From: Membranipora membranacea
Lineage: Eukaryota > Bryozoa > Gymnolaemata > Cheilostomatida > Membraniporidae
NCBI GenBank assembly: GCA_914767715.1
Contig: OU612068.1
Coordinates: 27,900,001 to 27,964,000 of the forward strand
Reading direction: 5' to 3'
DNA length: 64,000 nt
The notes under the pieces are model-generated. The model ran no database searches. It saw only the letters and a list, made by a program, of their open reading frames with translations, and had not been told where the DNA came from. Position numbers and translations under genes: made by a program. The stretch's first letter is position 1; every line of letters starts with the position of its first letter. This document shows positions 21,942 through 34,300 of this stretch, piece by piece.

Positions 21942-24900
21942 CTATTGGCTGCGGTACAGGCACACACTGCCTGGTGCTACTCCCAGTGCTAAGTAGTCAT
22001 TTTGATAGTCCATCTGAAACAAAAACAAAATATACCATTCAATCACACTGCACTCAAACTGCACTCCCAAACTAATTATCTTGTTGATGGGTATTGTTAG
22101 AGGAAAGACTGTTATGAATGAAGATCACCTCCAGCCTCCATAAAACTCTTCCCTTAACTCGATCAGCTTTCTAGCCATATATTTAACCTGTACAATGTTG
22201 AGTTAACGTCAGAGTAGGGGGGCTTCTCTTTTCAAATCAATTAAATTTCTTACCGCAGAAATCTCAGCTCCAATATTGAGTGAGGTGATAATACCAGGAT
22301 TTCCACTGGGTTCCCATACTTGACATATACCATCCTTTGCCGCTGATATCACTGAGCCGAGGTTCTGTCTAATGGATCTAACCTCTTGTGTGTGATTATC
22401 TGACAGCGTCTAGAAATTGAAAACAAATTTTCTTTTAATAATAATTATAATCATTGGTTGTCATTCAGAATTCCAACTTATTTTGTATATTTTGTCATCC
22501 ATCTTAAACTACTGCTGCCACTCATGCAAATTTGTACTCATTGAATTCTGCATAGCTCCAAGATAATTAATTGAGACTTAAATCTCATAATTGTCACCTA
22601 ATGGGCAAATAATTTGCACAAACTGATCTTCAAAATCAGGGCATGAAAACTACATACCAGCTAATGACGTGTACAGTATGCACTGGTAAGACGGTAACTA
22701 CGTCACCCTGCCGGTAGATAATTAATTTCATACCCTAATTATGACGATCAGTTTGTGCAAATTATTTGCTCATTTAGGTGACAATGCTGAGATTGCAGCC
22801 TCATTTTATTAGTTTTGAGCTATACAGAATTCTATAAGCACACATTTGGCTGTGCGGCAGCAGTGGTTTAAGGTTTTTAAAGTTTTCAGCCAATTAAGCT
22901 GAAGGAACCTGAGGTGTCGAAGGGTCCATTTCCAACTAACCCAGCACTCTTTCATAATTGTCATAACATGTGACCTGAACAAGTTTGCATAATGGCAACT
23001 TGGTAGCTATTATGGCTTTGAATTGATATTCAAGCTTTATCGCTATTATGTATTACTCACTTCTATAAATGTGAGGGATCCCATCCTTTCATCAAACTCA
23101 TATAAATACATTTGGCCTGTACTGCTCCCTATGTACATAGTGTTCCCCACCAAATGCATGCTTCTTGGATAGCCAGTCTGTAATTGCAAAGTGAAATGTC
23201 AAAAAACTGATTCTGAATGCTAGCTAAATGCAGCATTAGCGCTGGATTTATTTATTAGCTCACAGTAGTTAGTCTGACAATAGACAGTTTTCTGAGCTCT
23301 GATTTAGGCCTCAATCTGGAGTTGTCCTCTCTCCAGTTTGGTACTTTTAACCCACGCCGCATAGGAAAAAATGTGCTGAAAAGAGGGTTATCTTGAAAAC
23401 CGCTTATAATAGGATACAAATTATTTTTGATTCAGAATCTGCAACATTGAAAACTCATATGGACATAGTTTGGGAAATAATTTTAGAATTTGGATAGTCG
23501 ATTATAGCATTTTCTGCCTGTTTTGCGGACAATTTGGCAGAATCTTTCATGAGTTTCGTCACTAAAATCAAGATTTATCAACATTCAAGCCTCCAATGAT
23601 TTGGAAACCCTGTCTAACTGAATCAAAAACCATTTTTATCCTAATATAAGCGGTTTTCAATATAACCCTCAGCAGGTTTTCCCATGCGGCGTGGGTTAAA
23701 AGTACACAACTGGAGAGAGGACAACTCCGAATTGAGGCATAAATAAGAGCTCAGAAAACTGTTCATATTATCCAGTTAGGAGAGACATTAAAATTCGGTC
23801 ACTGGTTCGATGTACAAGAGAGTGAGTACTTTGTATTGGTAATGATCATATGCCTTCTGTAGTTGGTGCAAGTCCAGTGGTCGAGTGCCCCAGTGGTCGA
23901 GGCCTTTTCTTTCTCCATTCTAGAGAGTAAAGGTCTCGACACTAGACTTGCACCAACTACAGAAGGTCTGTGGCAATGATACTCAAGATGGATACTCTTC
24001 TTTTGTATGAGGGAAATACCTTGAAAAAATCCTAATTTTGAGATTTAGCTCATGCTTAGATTGTTAGAATCACATTTCAATACCACATTGAGAAATATAT
24101 GATGTATTCAGGTGAAAAATAAAATTAATTGCTAGATAAGATACCTCTAAATGTGCAGTGTTGCAGACTTGCATACAGTTTTTGTCAAAGATGTAGATTA
24201 CTTTCGTCTCACTGCCGGCTATAATGAAATCCGGAGTGGTCTGTAAGGTAAGAACAGCTCTTTTATGGACTCTTGTCAAGGAAACCGGTGTGCTTTGCCT
24301 AGTATCGATCTATAAAATATAGAATATCAACAATTTTGAAGTGACACACTCAAATATTGGATAGTGAAATAGCGTGATTGAGACTGTTTAATAGCTACAC
24401 AAAGCATAGAATTTGCAAGGGTTGTATCCGACTGAAAAAGTCACGACGGGATGATGTTGCAGCTGCTACCTCCTGCAAAGTAAGCTGAATAGCTGCTCAT
24501 GCTTGTGACTGTCATCTCCTGATGTCCTACTAGCACCCAGCAAATGTGCTCGCCACTGTAATGGCTTTGTTTCACAGTGATGATAATTTTATTTTTATCC
24601 TGAAATGCGACTTACCACTGCAAGAGACTTGTTAAATGTACCAGCGATAATCTCTGTACCGTTCATTGTAGTACAAAGAACTGCAGACTTGCATCTAAAA
24701 TAAATTATTGAAATTTGTAGGGACATTGGGAAAATTTTACAAACTGAGCAAACCCTTTTCCAAGTTCTGTTGAACCTGTCCCTTATGATCTCCCACCATA
24801 CCTTCTAAGGCTAAGATTCTCGGTCGAGAGCAGCTAAGACTGGCTTAGGTATGGAGACTGCTTGTAAGGGAATGCATCATTAAACGGGATGGCTGAGTTC

Positions 24901-27317
24901 CGAGGCAAAGCAAGCCATCAAAATCTTAGTCAAATATGTGTATCTTAATTGGGCACAGAGACAGCATTGCAAAGCAACCCACTGAACAACAAAATTATAA
25001 TGGAAATTTTACTCCCATCTGAGATAAGCATGAAAATTGAAATATAGTATATGCTGATTAATTTGTTAGATAAGTTGTGCTTGATGCTGTTTTGCAGAAG
25101 ACATCAGACATTAGGTCTCACCCGTGTGTCGACAGCTGAATTCCTGATTCATCCCAAAGCATAACCTTAGAATCCCATCCTCCACTACTTAATCTGTCAC
25201 CATCTGAGTTAAGTGCCCATACCCAGCCCTACAACACCGATCTGAGTGAACTGGTTTTCACTGACGGTTTAGTCGGCCTCAAAATTACACATCATAGCGT
25301 ATTCATGGCTTAAAGGGATTCCAAAGTTTCAAAGACTGTCATGCTCAAATGCCTTCAAACTGCCCTGAATAGGTTTGGAAATGTGTCCTAGCCTCAAATT
25401 TGACATTTATATTCAGAATATTGGAGTTGTAAAATCCTACATTTTTTTGACCTATATAATCAAGAAAATATGACTAGATCAGATAACTCCTTCCTAAGAC
25501 TATGGATTATTTCCTTTCCTCCTGCCTCCAAGTGCTAGTATTTCAGCCTGAGACTTATAACAACAGGCATTTAGCTTTGGTGGATTATTGTGCAGTGCCC
25601 ATTTTACTCTGCTTAATTTAAATAGAACTTAGCCTAAGCCATGTGCAGTAGTCCACATCCGGATTACAATCACAACCAGTTTTATTATGCTGTACGCAGG
25701 AGTATAATATCATGCAAGGTATATTGATTACAGAGATTAGCAATTGACGTTATAGGTCACGATGAGCATGCGCACTGCTCTAAAATCCGGACTTGTAAAT
25801 AATTTCTTGCTGATTAGCTGAAAATGTGTTCACCTAATCTTTGCATTAAATGCCACATCCCTAGGTTATTGAACCAAATGAACAGTCAAGTATGCATGAG
25901 AAACATCCAATGTTGTATAATTAGCTATATCTGTGCTCAAAATACATCTTCTAAGGTGAGAGAAATGAGATTATAATGTAGTCAAAATGCAGTCTGAAAC
26001 TTTGGAGTCCCTTTAAGGTCGGTGGTATAAAAGCAGACCAACTTGCAAGTTACAGGGGAACATGTTACTAATTGATATATCTAAATTGATTTTCCTGAGC
26101 CCTATGATTCATCTTCATCCACCAACAACCACTAGCTGGTCAATCTTAACTTGATAGGCAAGTCAAACATGATTATATTGATTTTCATTTCATAAGTTCG
26201 GGTACAAAGTTGCAGAATGGATTTCATGACCTACATCTAAACTACCCTGACGGCATGTCACCTCATCTGGCACATTTATGCTAACCTTGTGGGTAGTGTT
26301 GGAGAAGATATGGCTTTCCTTGAGTTTGTAGTATGTTGTGTCCAGGCAGGGTATGTCTGTGATCTGTTCAGTCTCAGCAGGCAGGTCACCACCTGCCTCC
26401 CCGCCACTGTAGGGAATATTATCAAGTCTCATACTAAGTAATGTGTGGTCCCGTAATCCTACGATCAACCTGCTGTCCTACAACAATCAGCAGAAATTAG
26501 ATGGATCATTTGGAATCACACTACTGATGATCCTTCTATAACTTAGCTTTTAGTGATAGATTAATACTCCTCTACACCTACTATCGAACATCTCAGCAGA
26601 ACCAAGGATTCCTTGTTGGAACACTGTATATATTGTAGAAATGTGGAATGTCACAATTATGTGAATGCTTCTTTTTAAACCCACCTTGGTTATGTGCACT
26701 GCGTCTACGCTGGCATTGAACATGATATTAGATCTATGTAAGGTCTTTGTTGGTTCTTTCCATCTTCGATATTCTTCCTCCCTTTTTATACAAGCTGTTT
26801 TCCAGTCAAATTGAGCATTGTCTAAAAAGTATTTTAGGCTCAATTAGAAAGGCAAAAGTAGGCATTTGTGGGAGAGAGTGTGTAAGCACCCCCATAACTG
26901 CTCAGGCCATGTTTTGCCCATTCACTTAGTTGTTCTGCGAGATAATAAAGCATTGTAAACATATAATGTGGATCTTAGAAAAGCTAAAATTCATCTAATA
27001 CAGAGATCAGCAGATATCAAATTATGCCTAAGATACAAGACAGCGTAAATGTGGTACATACGAGCTATCGCTGGGTATCTCTTTCCTGGCCATCTTTTAT
27101 GAATCCTTACTTTCCATATAAGATCATCAGCAACCACATCTGCCAGGTATTTACATACTTTAGAGAGAGTCTTTATCACTGTAGCTGAGTCCAAATACTC
27201 GAACAAAGTCATAAGAAGCTCTGTCGGTAGTTCCAGCAGAGGAAAGTAATCTATCTTCTCCTGCTGTGATTTGTCTGCAAGTCCATCTCGTTCAGTTTTA
27301 TCAAGATCGCTGTCCAT
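21942..27317 (-). CDS. F-box/WD40 repeat protein (FBXW9-like), complete
   Basis: Probable substrate receptor of an SCF (SKP1-CUL1-F-box) ubiquitin ligase. Exons 5' to 3' (minus): 27062-27317, 26685-26821, 26286-26477, 25122-25228, 24616-24694, 24145-24309, 23061-23177, 22254-22409, 21942-22013; all phase-consistent, 426 residues. An F-box spans about 24-72 (LLELPTELLMTLFEYLDSA...VCKYLADVV...LIWKVRI). Next come WKTACIKREEEYRRWKEP and then WD40 blades with visible d-strands: RLSSGGWDSKVMLWD, EIIAGTFNKSLAVID, FIIAGSETKVIYIFD, TMYIGSSTGQMYLYEFD and SVISAAKDGICQVWEP. Order, length and the linker after the F-box best fit FBXW9; other FBXWs remain possible. No substrate can be inferred. Its introns hold at least four inverted-repeat elements. 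It is convergent with ZRANB2. Confidence 0.88.
22504..22872. repeat. Foldback element, about 370 bp
   Basis: Imperfect inverted arms of about 130 bp pair TTAAACTACTGCTGCC, GAATTCTGCATAGCTC and GCAAATAATTTGCACAAACT (left) with their complements on the right. The last block is nearly exact. Located in the intron between FBXW9-like exons 7 and 8; no ORF. Confidence 0.82.
23284..23762. mobile_element. Non-autonomous TIR element, copy 2 (both ends present)
   Basis: 479 bp bounded by ACAGTTTTCTGAGCTC and its complement GAGCTC.GAAAACTGT (the right arm reads AGAGCTCAGAAAACTGT). Arms extend about 120 bp with small gaps. No coding capacity. Second copy of the element at 19855-20264. Lies in FBXW9-like intron 6. 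Confidence 0.88.
23853..23966. repeat. Short TIR hairpin element, 114 bp
   Basis: CCTTCTGTAGTTGGTGCAAG at the left pairs exactly with CTTGCACCAACTACAGAAGG at the right, followed by further imperfect pairing (TCCAGTGGTCGAG / TCGACACTAGA). An internal direct duplication of CCAGTGGTCGAG is visible. Lies 90 bp from the end of TIR copy 2. Confidence 0.88.
25309..26017. mobile_element. TIR element of about 709 bp in FBXW9-like intron 3
   Basis: CTTAAAGGGATTCCAAAGTT at the left end matches the complement of AACTTTGGAGTCCCTTTAAG at the right end with one mismatch. Pairing continues a few bases inward (TCAAAGACTG / CAGTCTGA). No transposase frame inside. Probably a non-autonomous DNA transposon; superfamily not assigned. 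Confidence 0.8.
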
Positions 27318-27528
27318 TATGAGAGTAGACTATATTGTAGCCCTAAAAGTGAAAACAGCAGTAGTGCAGTGGTCATGAGAAAAGGTGCACACTAGAACTA
27401 TCACACTGTAACCGGAGCTATGATGCCTGATAACAAAACCGAAATGAAAACTAAATTTCTAGCCCCATCAACAGTTATCGAGTTTAAAAAAAACAATCAT
27501 GGACTTTGAACAATAATGTTGTCCTAGA

Positions 27529-27675
27529 ACAAGTTAGTTCCCTCTGTGGTTGCGGGGTGATATTGCAAGGTGAGGTATAGATGCACGGCCGCAAGATACC
27601 AAGGAGCAACTGTTACTTCTTGGCGATACACAGCTTTTTAGGTATCCTCCGCATCCACAGAGGGAACAAACTTGT
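27529..27675. mobile_element. MITE-like element, 147 bp with ~27-bp TIRs
   Basis: Left end ACAAGTTAGTTCCCTCTGTGG and right end complement ACAAGTTTGTTCCCTCTGTG (continuing GATGCGG) match with two substitutions. No ORF. The centre also holds an imperfect hairpin (CCAAGGAGCAACTG / TTACTTCTTGG). Lies about 210 bp upstream of the FBXW9-like start codon, so it may sit in its promoter or 5' UTR. Confidence 0.82.
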
Positions 27676-27929
27676 ACTTCTACTGTTGCCCATGACTGAT
27701 AGTCTAAGATGGAGTCTAGGAGTTCATTGTGCAGCCCATAGAATCAAGCTTTAAAGTGTCACTACACTGCGGACTGCATAATCATGACTAATCATTATAT
27801 AGGCCTATCTTGGGTTATTCATCCCATGATGACTAACTTGCTCAACTTAACAAATGCACCTTTTATCTCCATTCTCCAACAACAGCAAAATCATGACCCG
27901 TGAACCTGATCATGACTCTAGCGTGTTTT

Positions 27930-27950
27930 ACCAAGGAGTAACTCCTTGGT
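27930..27950. repeat. Hairpin ACCAAGGAGT-A-ACTCCTTGGT (family copy 4)
   Basis: Perfect 10-bp arms around one base. Confidence 0.88.
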
Positions 27951-28065
27951 TTTATAATAGCCTTATGCAGTGTTTATTTGCCCACTTATAACTATTTGTT
28001 ATGATGAGTCCAAGATCACTACCACACCCATTACAAATACAATGAATCATTACATTACATGAATC

Positions 28066-28089
28066 CAATGAACTCCCTCTTCATTGATG
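28066..28089. repeat. Partial copy of the 33-bp palindrome
   Basis: CAATGAACTCCCTCTT followed directly by CATTGATG. This equals the element at 16182 with the 12 bp GAAGAGGGAGTT removed. Confidence 0.7.
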
Positions 28090-30858
28090 AATCATTGTGT
28101 TGGAGATGATTGATCATGGATCAGGGTGAATTCTCACAGCATGGACCAAGGAAACTTTTACTTCTACAGAATAAACACCAATATACATAATATAAAGTAA
28201 TATCTTATTTCTACTCAATATTATCATGGTTTTTATTTTAGATATAAATATGATAAAAAGTGCTATATTTGTTTTGAGATGGAAAAAACTTTAAATTGTT
28301 AGCCAAAATATCTTGGAAAAGAGCAAATGCAATGTTTGAGGCTTGACAAGTATCCTCTCTAAAATCTCAACTTGAGATCCTGGCCTATATATGTGCAGAA
28401 GAAAATGCAGGCCTACCAATTTTGTTGGTCCAATCAATATGTAGTTGCCTCCACTCTGCTTGCAGGATAGCCTTGTGACATAGTCTATCTCCTGCAGCAT
28501 AGCGGTGGTAACGAACGTATGCCTCAACAGTTCGCACATGCGCAGACTGAGTTGCCTCTCCAACATCAGAGAGCAGGCAACTTGATAAAAATCAGTGATA
28601 GTATTCACTTCAAAAAGGGATTTAATAATGGTTTACAGGCATTAAGAGCAGGGCTCTGAACCGTAGAGGATCCAACACCTGAGTTTCCGATACCATGTTG
28701 CAGGTGGCATTTCAAAGGCGTGAAACGCCTTGTGCACAAACAGCTTTATAGTTTTAGAGCTCTGTTAGTGTTAGCCTCCTCAATGGGTCCGGCCGCCAAA
28801 GCCTAGAGATCAATTAAGGCCTCTGCATATGAATGATACTGGTGTTTTTAGAGTTGTTAGCATATCGTTGATATAGAATCACTGTAAAATCCATCCCGGT
28901 TAATGTATTTCATATATCACAATATAAAATTGTTTCTTTATAATCATACAACTATGCCACACCGAGAGGAATTCCTCCAACCTCGATGAATATGAGGCAA
29001 AAACTGAGTTTTTAGCTAATATTCTAAAATCCCCTGAGTTGAACCCCAAAACCTCAGTAACTCGGGCTAAATCTGAGTGGTTGAGAGTCCTGATAAAGAG
29101 GGTAAGATTGCCCAACGGATTTCAATTTGCATGATCATCAACAAAAGGGAACCCATGACTTAAAAATACGAAATTCTACTGCAACAAAGTGGCTATGTTT
29201 GGTTATCAAGCAATTTGCAATTTCAATTGTTTCCGGTAACCTGGGATTATCTGTAATGATTTTAGTTATATTTTTTCTCATGAGTTTCCTCGCGTCGCAG
29301 TCACCTGAACAAAATATAATACTTTCTGACTAAATAAATATCAAAACTCTATGGAAATTAGGAACTTGCGGCTAAAAGTAGGAACACAGCCAATATTCTT
29401 CTTACAATGCTGATGCTGAAATAGGACGATTTTTTACTATTCTCTAAGGAAGAAGACATAAATAAGCATTCCAGTTTCTGCACTTCCTACTGCTGGAGCG
29501 CAAGCATTGTCTTTCAACTGATCAGGTCTTTCCATTGAATATCGAATAAACACAAAATTCCCTTATTATGACACTTATATAATTTACCTATAGAGCCCCA
29601 AATCAAAAAGCAAACAATTTAAAACAATGGGGACATATTGTAAAGTTTAAATAGAGAAAACTTTGGGTGCAGCTCGGCGCTCAGTAGATATATTTTGCAT
29701 TCAAGATGTATCAAGCAGTATTTATTTTCTCACAAAATTTACTAAAACTTTTGTTTTCCTCACATAACAGCTTTAAAATCTATAACCATCATTCTCAGTG
29801 ATATATTAAGCTGACAGCTTCAGGTTGTAGAATTCAATGTGTATTAATATTCAATAATTCAGATTTTCCATCAAATTAAGGAGTTTCAACTTGGACAATA
29901 ATGTAATATTTTTATTGAATACCGGGAGAGGAAAGACTTCAGTCTCAATGAATGTCTTTACGGCAGAGTATGAAAAGAGAGTGTAGATATTTTTGTTCCT
30001 GTGACATGCCAACGATTAATCCAGGCAATTACATAAACAGCATTTCAAGACTGTAGCATTGAAAATAAACTAAGATTTGATTATAGTGAAGTGGTGTTAG
30101 TGCATTGCAAAAGCTAAGTAAATCTATAATAATGTTGAGTTCATTTCAATCTAATGCCTCATGCTGCTTGGTGGCCGGGTTCCACCACAGCTAGGCTCGC
30201 AGCCTCTGTGTTGCAGCGAAGGCAAAATATCATAAGCCAATGTCACAGCTGTATACTGCCACAGCGCACATGATATTACTTTCTCTTTCAAGTGCCCACT
30301 TGAGCCCAATGCTATTGTTGTTACTTGAATGGGCTTGTCAGTCATTCATCGTATTGCCTATGACAGGTCCACTTGGGCTGCATGGAGTGCCACTACATTT
30401 CATGCGTGTGTCGGCTACAACATTTTACCATAAGTGGAACTTGCAATCTGTCCGCAGCCAACAGTACTATGATAACAAAGGAAAACAAATTAGTTTTTTG
30501 GTTGTCGACCTGATAGCCCATCTGTCACATAGCTCTAGATACAGGCTGCCAGAGCCAGTGATTATTTGTTAGTCTCCGTGTTGAACAGTTTCTGTCTGCC
30601 TCTGTGGCTATGCATAGATGCATCCATGTTATCTTGACAGCAGAGATTAAAATTCTGCTTTCAGTAAGCTGAAACAAATTTGTATGGATAAATTCCGCAA
30701 CAATCGTTACATGCTGTATTTAGCTTTGCTATCATAAGTTTAATCCTCATGTATTTTTTTGCAAGTACTGTGCTCTTGTGTTTATCTTGTGTACGGAGAG
30801 AAAACTCCATCATGGGAAGGCAACAACATTGATTTAAGTTTTTGTAATAATTTAATTA

Positions 30859-30864
30859 TTTATT
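30859..30864 (-). terminator. Possible poly(A) signal of Frizzled
   Basis: AATAAA on the minus strand, about 515 bp after the Frizzled stop. Placement plausible, not proven. Confidence 0.35.
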
Positions 30865-31376
30865 CCATCAGTCTACACAAGACAAATTAAATATAATCCA
30901 TATTCTTACAGAGTAAAAAAAAAGTATACATGAAAGTGAACATTTTATAGATACAGATAATGCTTGCACCAACGGTAACAAAAAACCATAAATTAGGGCG
31001 GACAACGTAATATTCACAAAGTGCCAAGTGACAGCTTTAAACACTTAAGCAGACACAAGAGCTTGAAAGGCCATTTTTACATAAGGGGATTATACCAAAA
31101 AGTGTTGGTTGAGAGTTTGGTTCATTGTTTCACATGAACATGGAGATGCAGTGATAAGTATTCAAAAATATTTGAAGGGTTGGAATAAGTTAGTGACATA
31201 AGAGGTGTCAAGCAATGAAACACTTTAACAAACAAATATCTAAAACAGGAACATATTTTTACACCTTTGATAAAGTAACAGATAGTTTCATCCTAAGTTT
31301 GAGCAGTAAGAAAATAGAAACTGCATTCTGCCAGAAAAGACACAATGTAATAAAAAAACGTATAATAATTTATAGA

Positions 31377-34300
31377 CTAGACTTGGCTCGGAGTGCTAGC
31401 ACACAGACTTTTTGTGCTAGGGGTGGGTACAGGAGGGGCTCGACGATAGCTTACAGCTAAATATTTATCATGAGAATCACAGGACTTTTTACAGAAAATT
31501 TTACCACAGAACGACCGCCATGCGGTGATGGTCTTACTTGACCAGATCCAAAAACCAGAAGTAATACCCACTATGTGATACATGAAGAACTTGAGCATGA
31601 ACACAGAGTAGTCTGGTTTCTTAGGGTTACTCTTACATGGACATAGGACAGACTTGTCCCACTCTTGTTTGTAATGCTGTTCATATAGATTGCAGGCTAT
31701 AACTATGGTAGCTGGTACAGTATATAGCACAGAGAATACTCCGATTTTTATCATGAGTTTTTCTAGTTTTTCTGTCCTCTGCTCTCCCTGCTGTTTTATT
31801 GTGTCACGGATTCTAAACAAGCTGACGAATCCGGCGAGGAGAAACGAAAGCCCTAATATCAAGTACACAAATAGCGGCGCTAAAACAAAGCCCCACATTG
31901 TGGTAGCATTGTTATTTCCCACGTAACAAATACCAGAAATGGGATCTCCATCGACACGAGATGTTGCTAATATTGTTATACTTTTTATCGACGGTATAAG
32001 CCAGGCCACTAGATGGAAGTATTGTGAGTAGCTGGCAATAGCTTCAGATCCCCACTTGAGGCCAGCGGCCATGAACCAGGTCAGGCTGACAATCACCCAC
32101 CAAAGGCAGGCTGCCATACCAAAAAAGTAAATGAGCAGGAATACTGTAGTACATAGGGCAGGACCTGTAGATTCGTAGTGTATGACATCACCATCACAGC
32201 CGACCGCTTCCTTACCAGCGATAAGTCTGATTATGTAGCCAACGCTGACCATGAGATAGCAGGCAGATAGAAATATGATCGGTCGCTCGGGATACACAAA
32301 CCGCTCCATGTCTATGAGGAATGTGATCACGGTGAGTAGCGTGGAGACGCAACAGAGAATACTCCAGGAACCAATCCAGAATACGGTAAAATTATGAGCT
32401 TCTTTAGAAAAATAGTTGCTGTCACATTTCATTGCGCAGTTAGGCACATCGGCTGTGGATACTCTGTTGTAGTAGTTGGACCCGATATCTAGACGACGGA
32501 ACGGGCTCTGACATGTACACTCACAGTTTAACTCAAACGGTGGTGGGTAGGGATCTGCAACAGAAAAGATAAAAATCCATACATTATACACCAGGTCATA
32601 GCACGGGGACAATAAACAAGTCATTATCTTTTTTTGATTATCAGGAAAAAATTGTTTCCATGTCTTACTCAATTAATTTAAACTTTACTGTTTCCGTGTT
32701 TGATAGTTTGGCAACTTGGGGGAGGGTAATTTACAGCATGTCAATAATTTTTGCCAATGACCTTTAGGGCAAAAATTGAATGGAGGGACCCTATCTTTTA
32801 TGACCTAAACTTGCATCTTGGACAACTGAAAATATTTGTTTTATTTGTATGACTATTGTTTGTTAGTACACAGGGATTGACACAGATTTGCAGCTCAATT
32901 CATCAAATTTTGTTGCATCAAAGTATTCAGTTTTCATTGAGGTGAAGAGGTTATTGGAAGGTATTTAGAGGCTTTGGAGGAATTTGCTATACCAATATTT
33001 CTTGTACTAATACTAAGCGATTTTCTGTCACTTGTCAGTCAAAGCTAATAGGATATGGAATAATATATCAGAATATCTTTATGAGAGAGTTATTGACTTA
33101 AAGCTGACACAAACTGTGGGGATTAAACTTGAAACACAAAGCCCTGCGCCTCCTTCAAACTAATAGCCTAAATCATTACCTTTAGGCATTTCATGTAATT
33201 TAAGCTTAATTGGAAAAATTAAAGCATAGACCAATGTTTAGAACATGGTATTTACATGAATTTTATTTATTCTTGCACATACACACTAGCCGATGCCAAA
33301 ATGTCAAAATGGGGAATGTGAGCATGCCAAGACAGCCTTCTAAATTAGATTTTAATAAACTTACAAGAGGCATGCAATACTATACTAATGAACCTTATTA
33401 TCTCAACCCAGCTCTATTCCCTGTCCCATTACATCAATTCGTAAAATGACACTCTTGTCAAGTGATAACAACAATCGTAACCAAGTAATGAACAGCAGCA
33501 AACCAGCATCATCTCGCTGCAGCACAATAAATTTACATAAACGCTGGGTCTAGCACCTCCCTTAAGCAGTCTTACTTATATTTGTTATTAGCCTAATTTT
33601 CTATGTTTCAATGAAGCCGAAATTCATGCGAAAGTAACTACTGCAACTATCGCATGTGCGCATCTGTACACAAGAGGATTAAAAGAGCCAATTTGAGGAT
33701 TGATAGGAGCCTTTATTTAGGTACTTTGCTCTATAGGTGGCCAATGAAGCAAAATCAAAGCTAGAGACAATTACATCAACAGTTCTGCATCTTGCAAAAT
33801 TGGCCGAAATTACAATCTATTAGAACATTTACAAGGTTTAGAAGGTTTCCTTTTTGTTTGCAGCCTGTAATAACATTAATTTAATATTAAAATGTTAGTT
33901 GTCACCTAACTGGATATTTGCTAAAAATAATTATCTCTGCGCAAAGAGAACTGGACATAGTGGATGGATAGACCAGAAATAAAAATGATATTGATCATTA
34001 TTAAAAATGATAGCAAATGGATGTCACTGTCATTTTATTCTATGATTCAGTAAACTATTTGTTCGTCATAATGCACTGGGAGTGGGAGACATCCTTTGCA
34101 TATGGGTTGTTAGATACTACATCTTACTGTTAGCCTTCATTGGTGGTATTGTGGTACCAGTACTTGTCAGTATTTAGGATGTTGGTGTGTAAGCAAACTA
34201 CGCATCATCACAAAACAAAATTTGACTCCAACTTTCATGTAGTCCTGGATCACAGCGTAAAACTACTACTAAGTGTTTGATTTTCAGACTAGTGGGGGTC

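Larger units (their letters stand above)
27318..31376. other. Upstream FBXW9-like region and intergenic DNA
   Basis: Contains a 147-bp MITE-like repeat (27529-27675), a hairpin (27930-27950) and a partial palindrome copy (28066-28089). Open frames of about 105 aa (28291-28608, minus) and 110 aa (30240-30572, plus) show no recognisable domain or splice support. Frizzled 3' UTR lies at the right end. Confidence 0.45.

Noticed and set aside
28291-28608. 105-residue minus-strand ORF as a gene
   Set aside because: No recognised family or splice context; a remote chance of an exon remains.
30240-30572. 110-residue plus-strand ORF as a gene
   Set aside because: Hydrophobic start looks membrane-like but there is no topology, family or transcript signal to support it.
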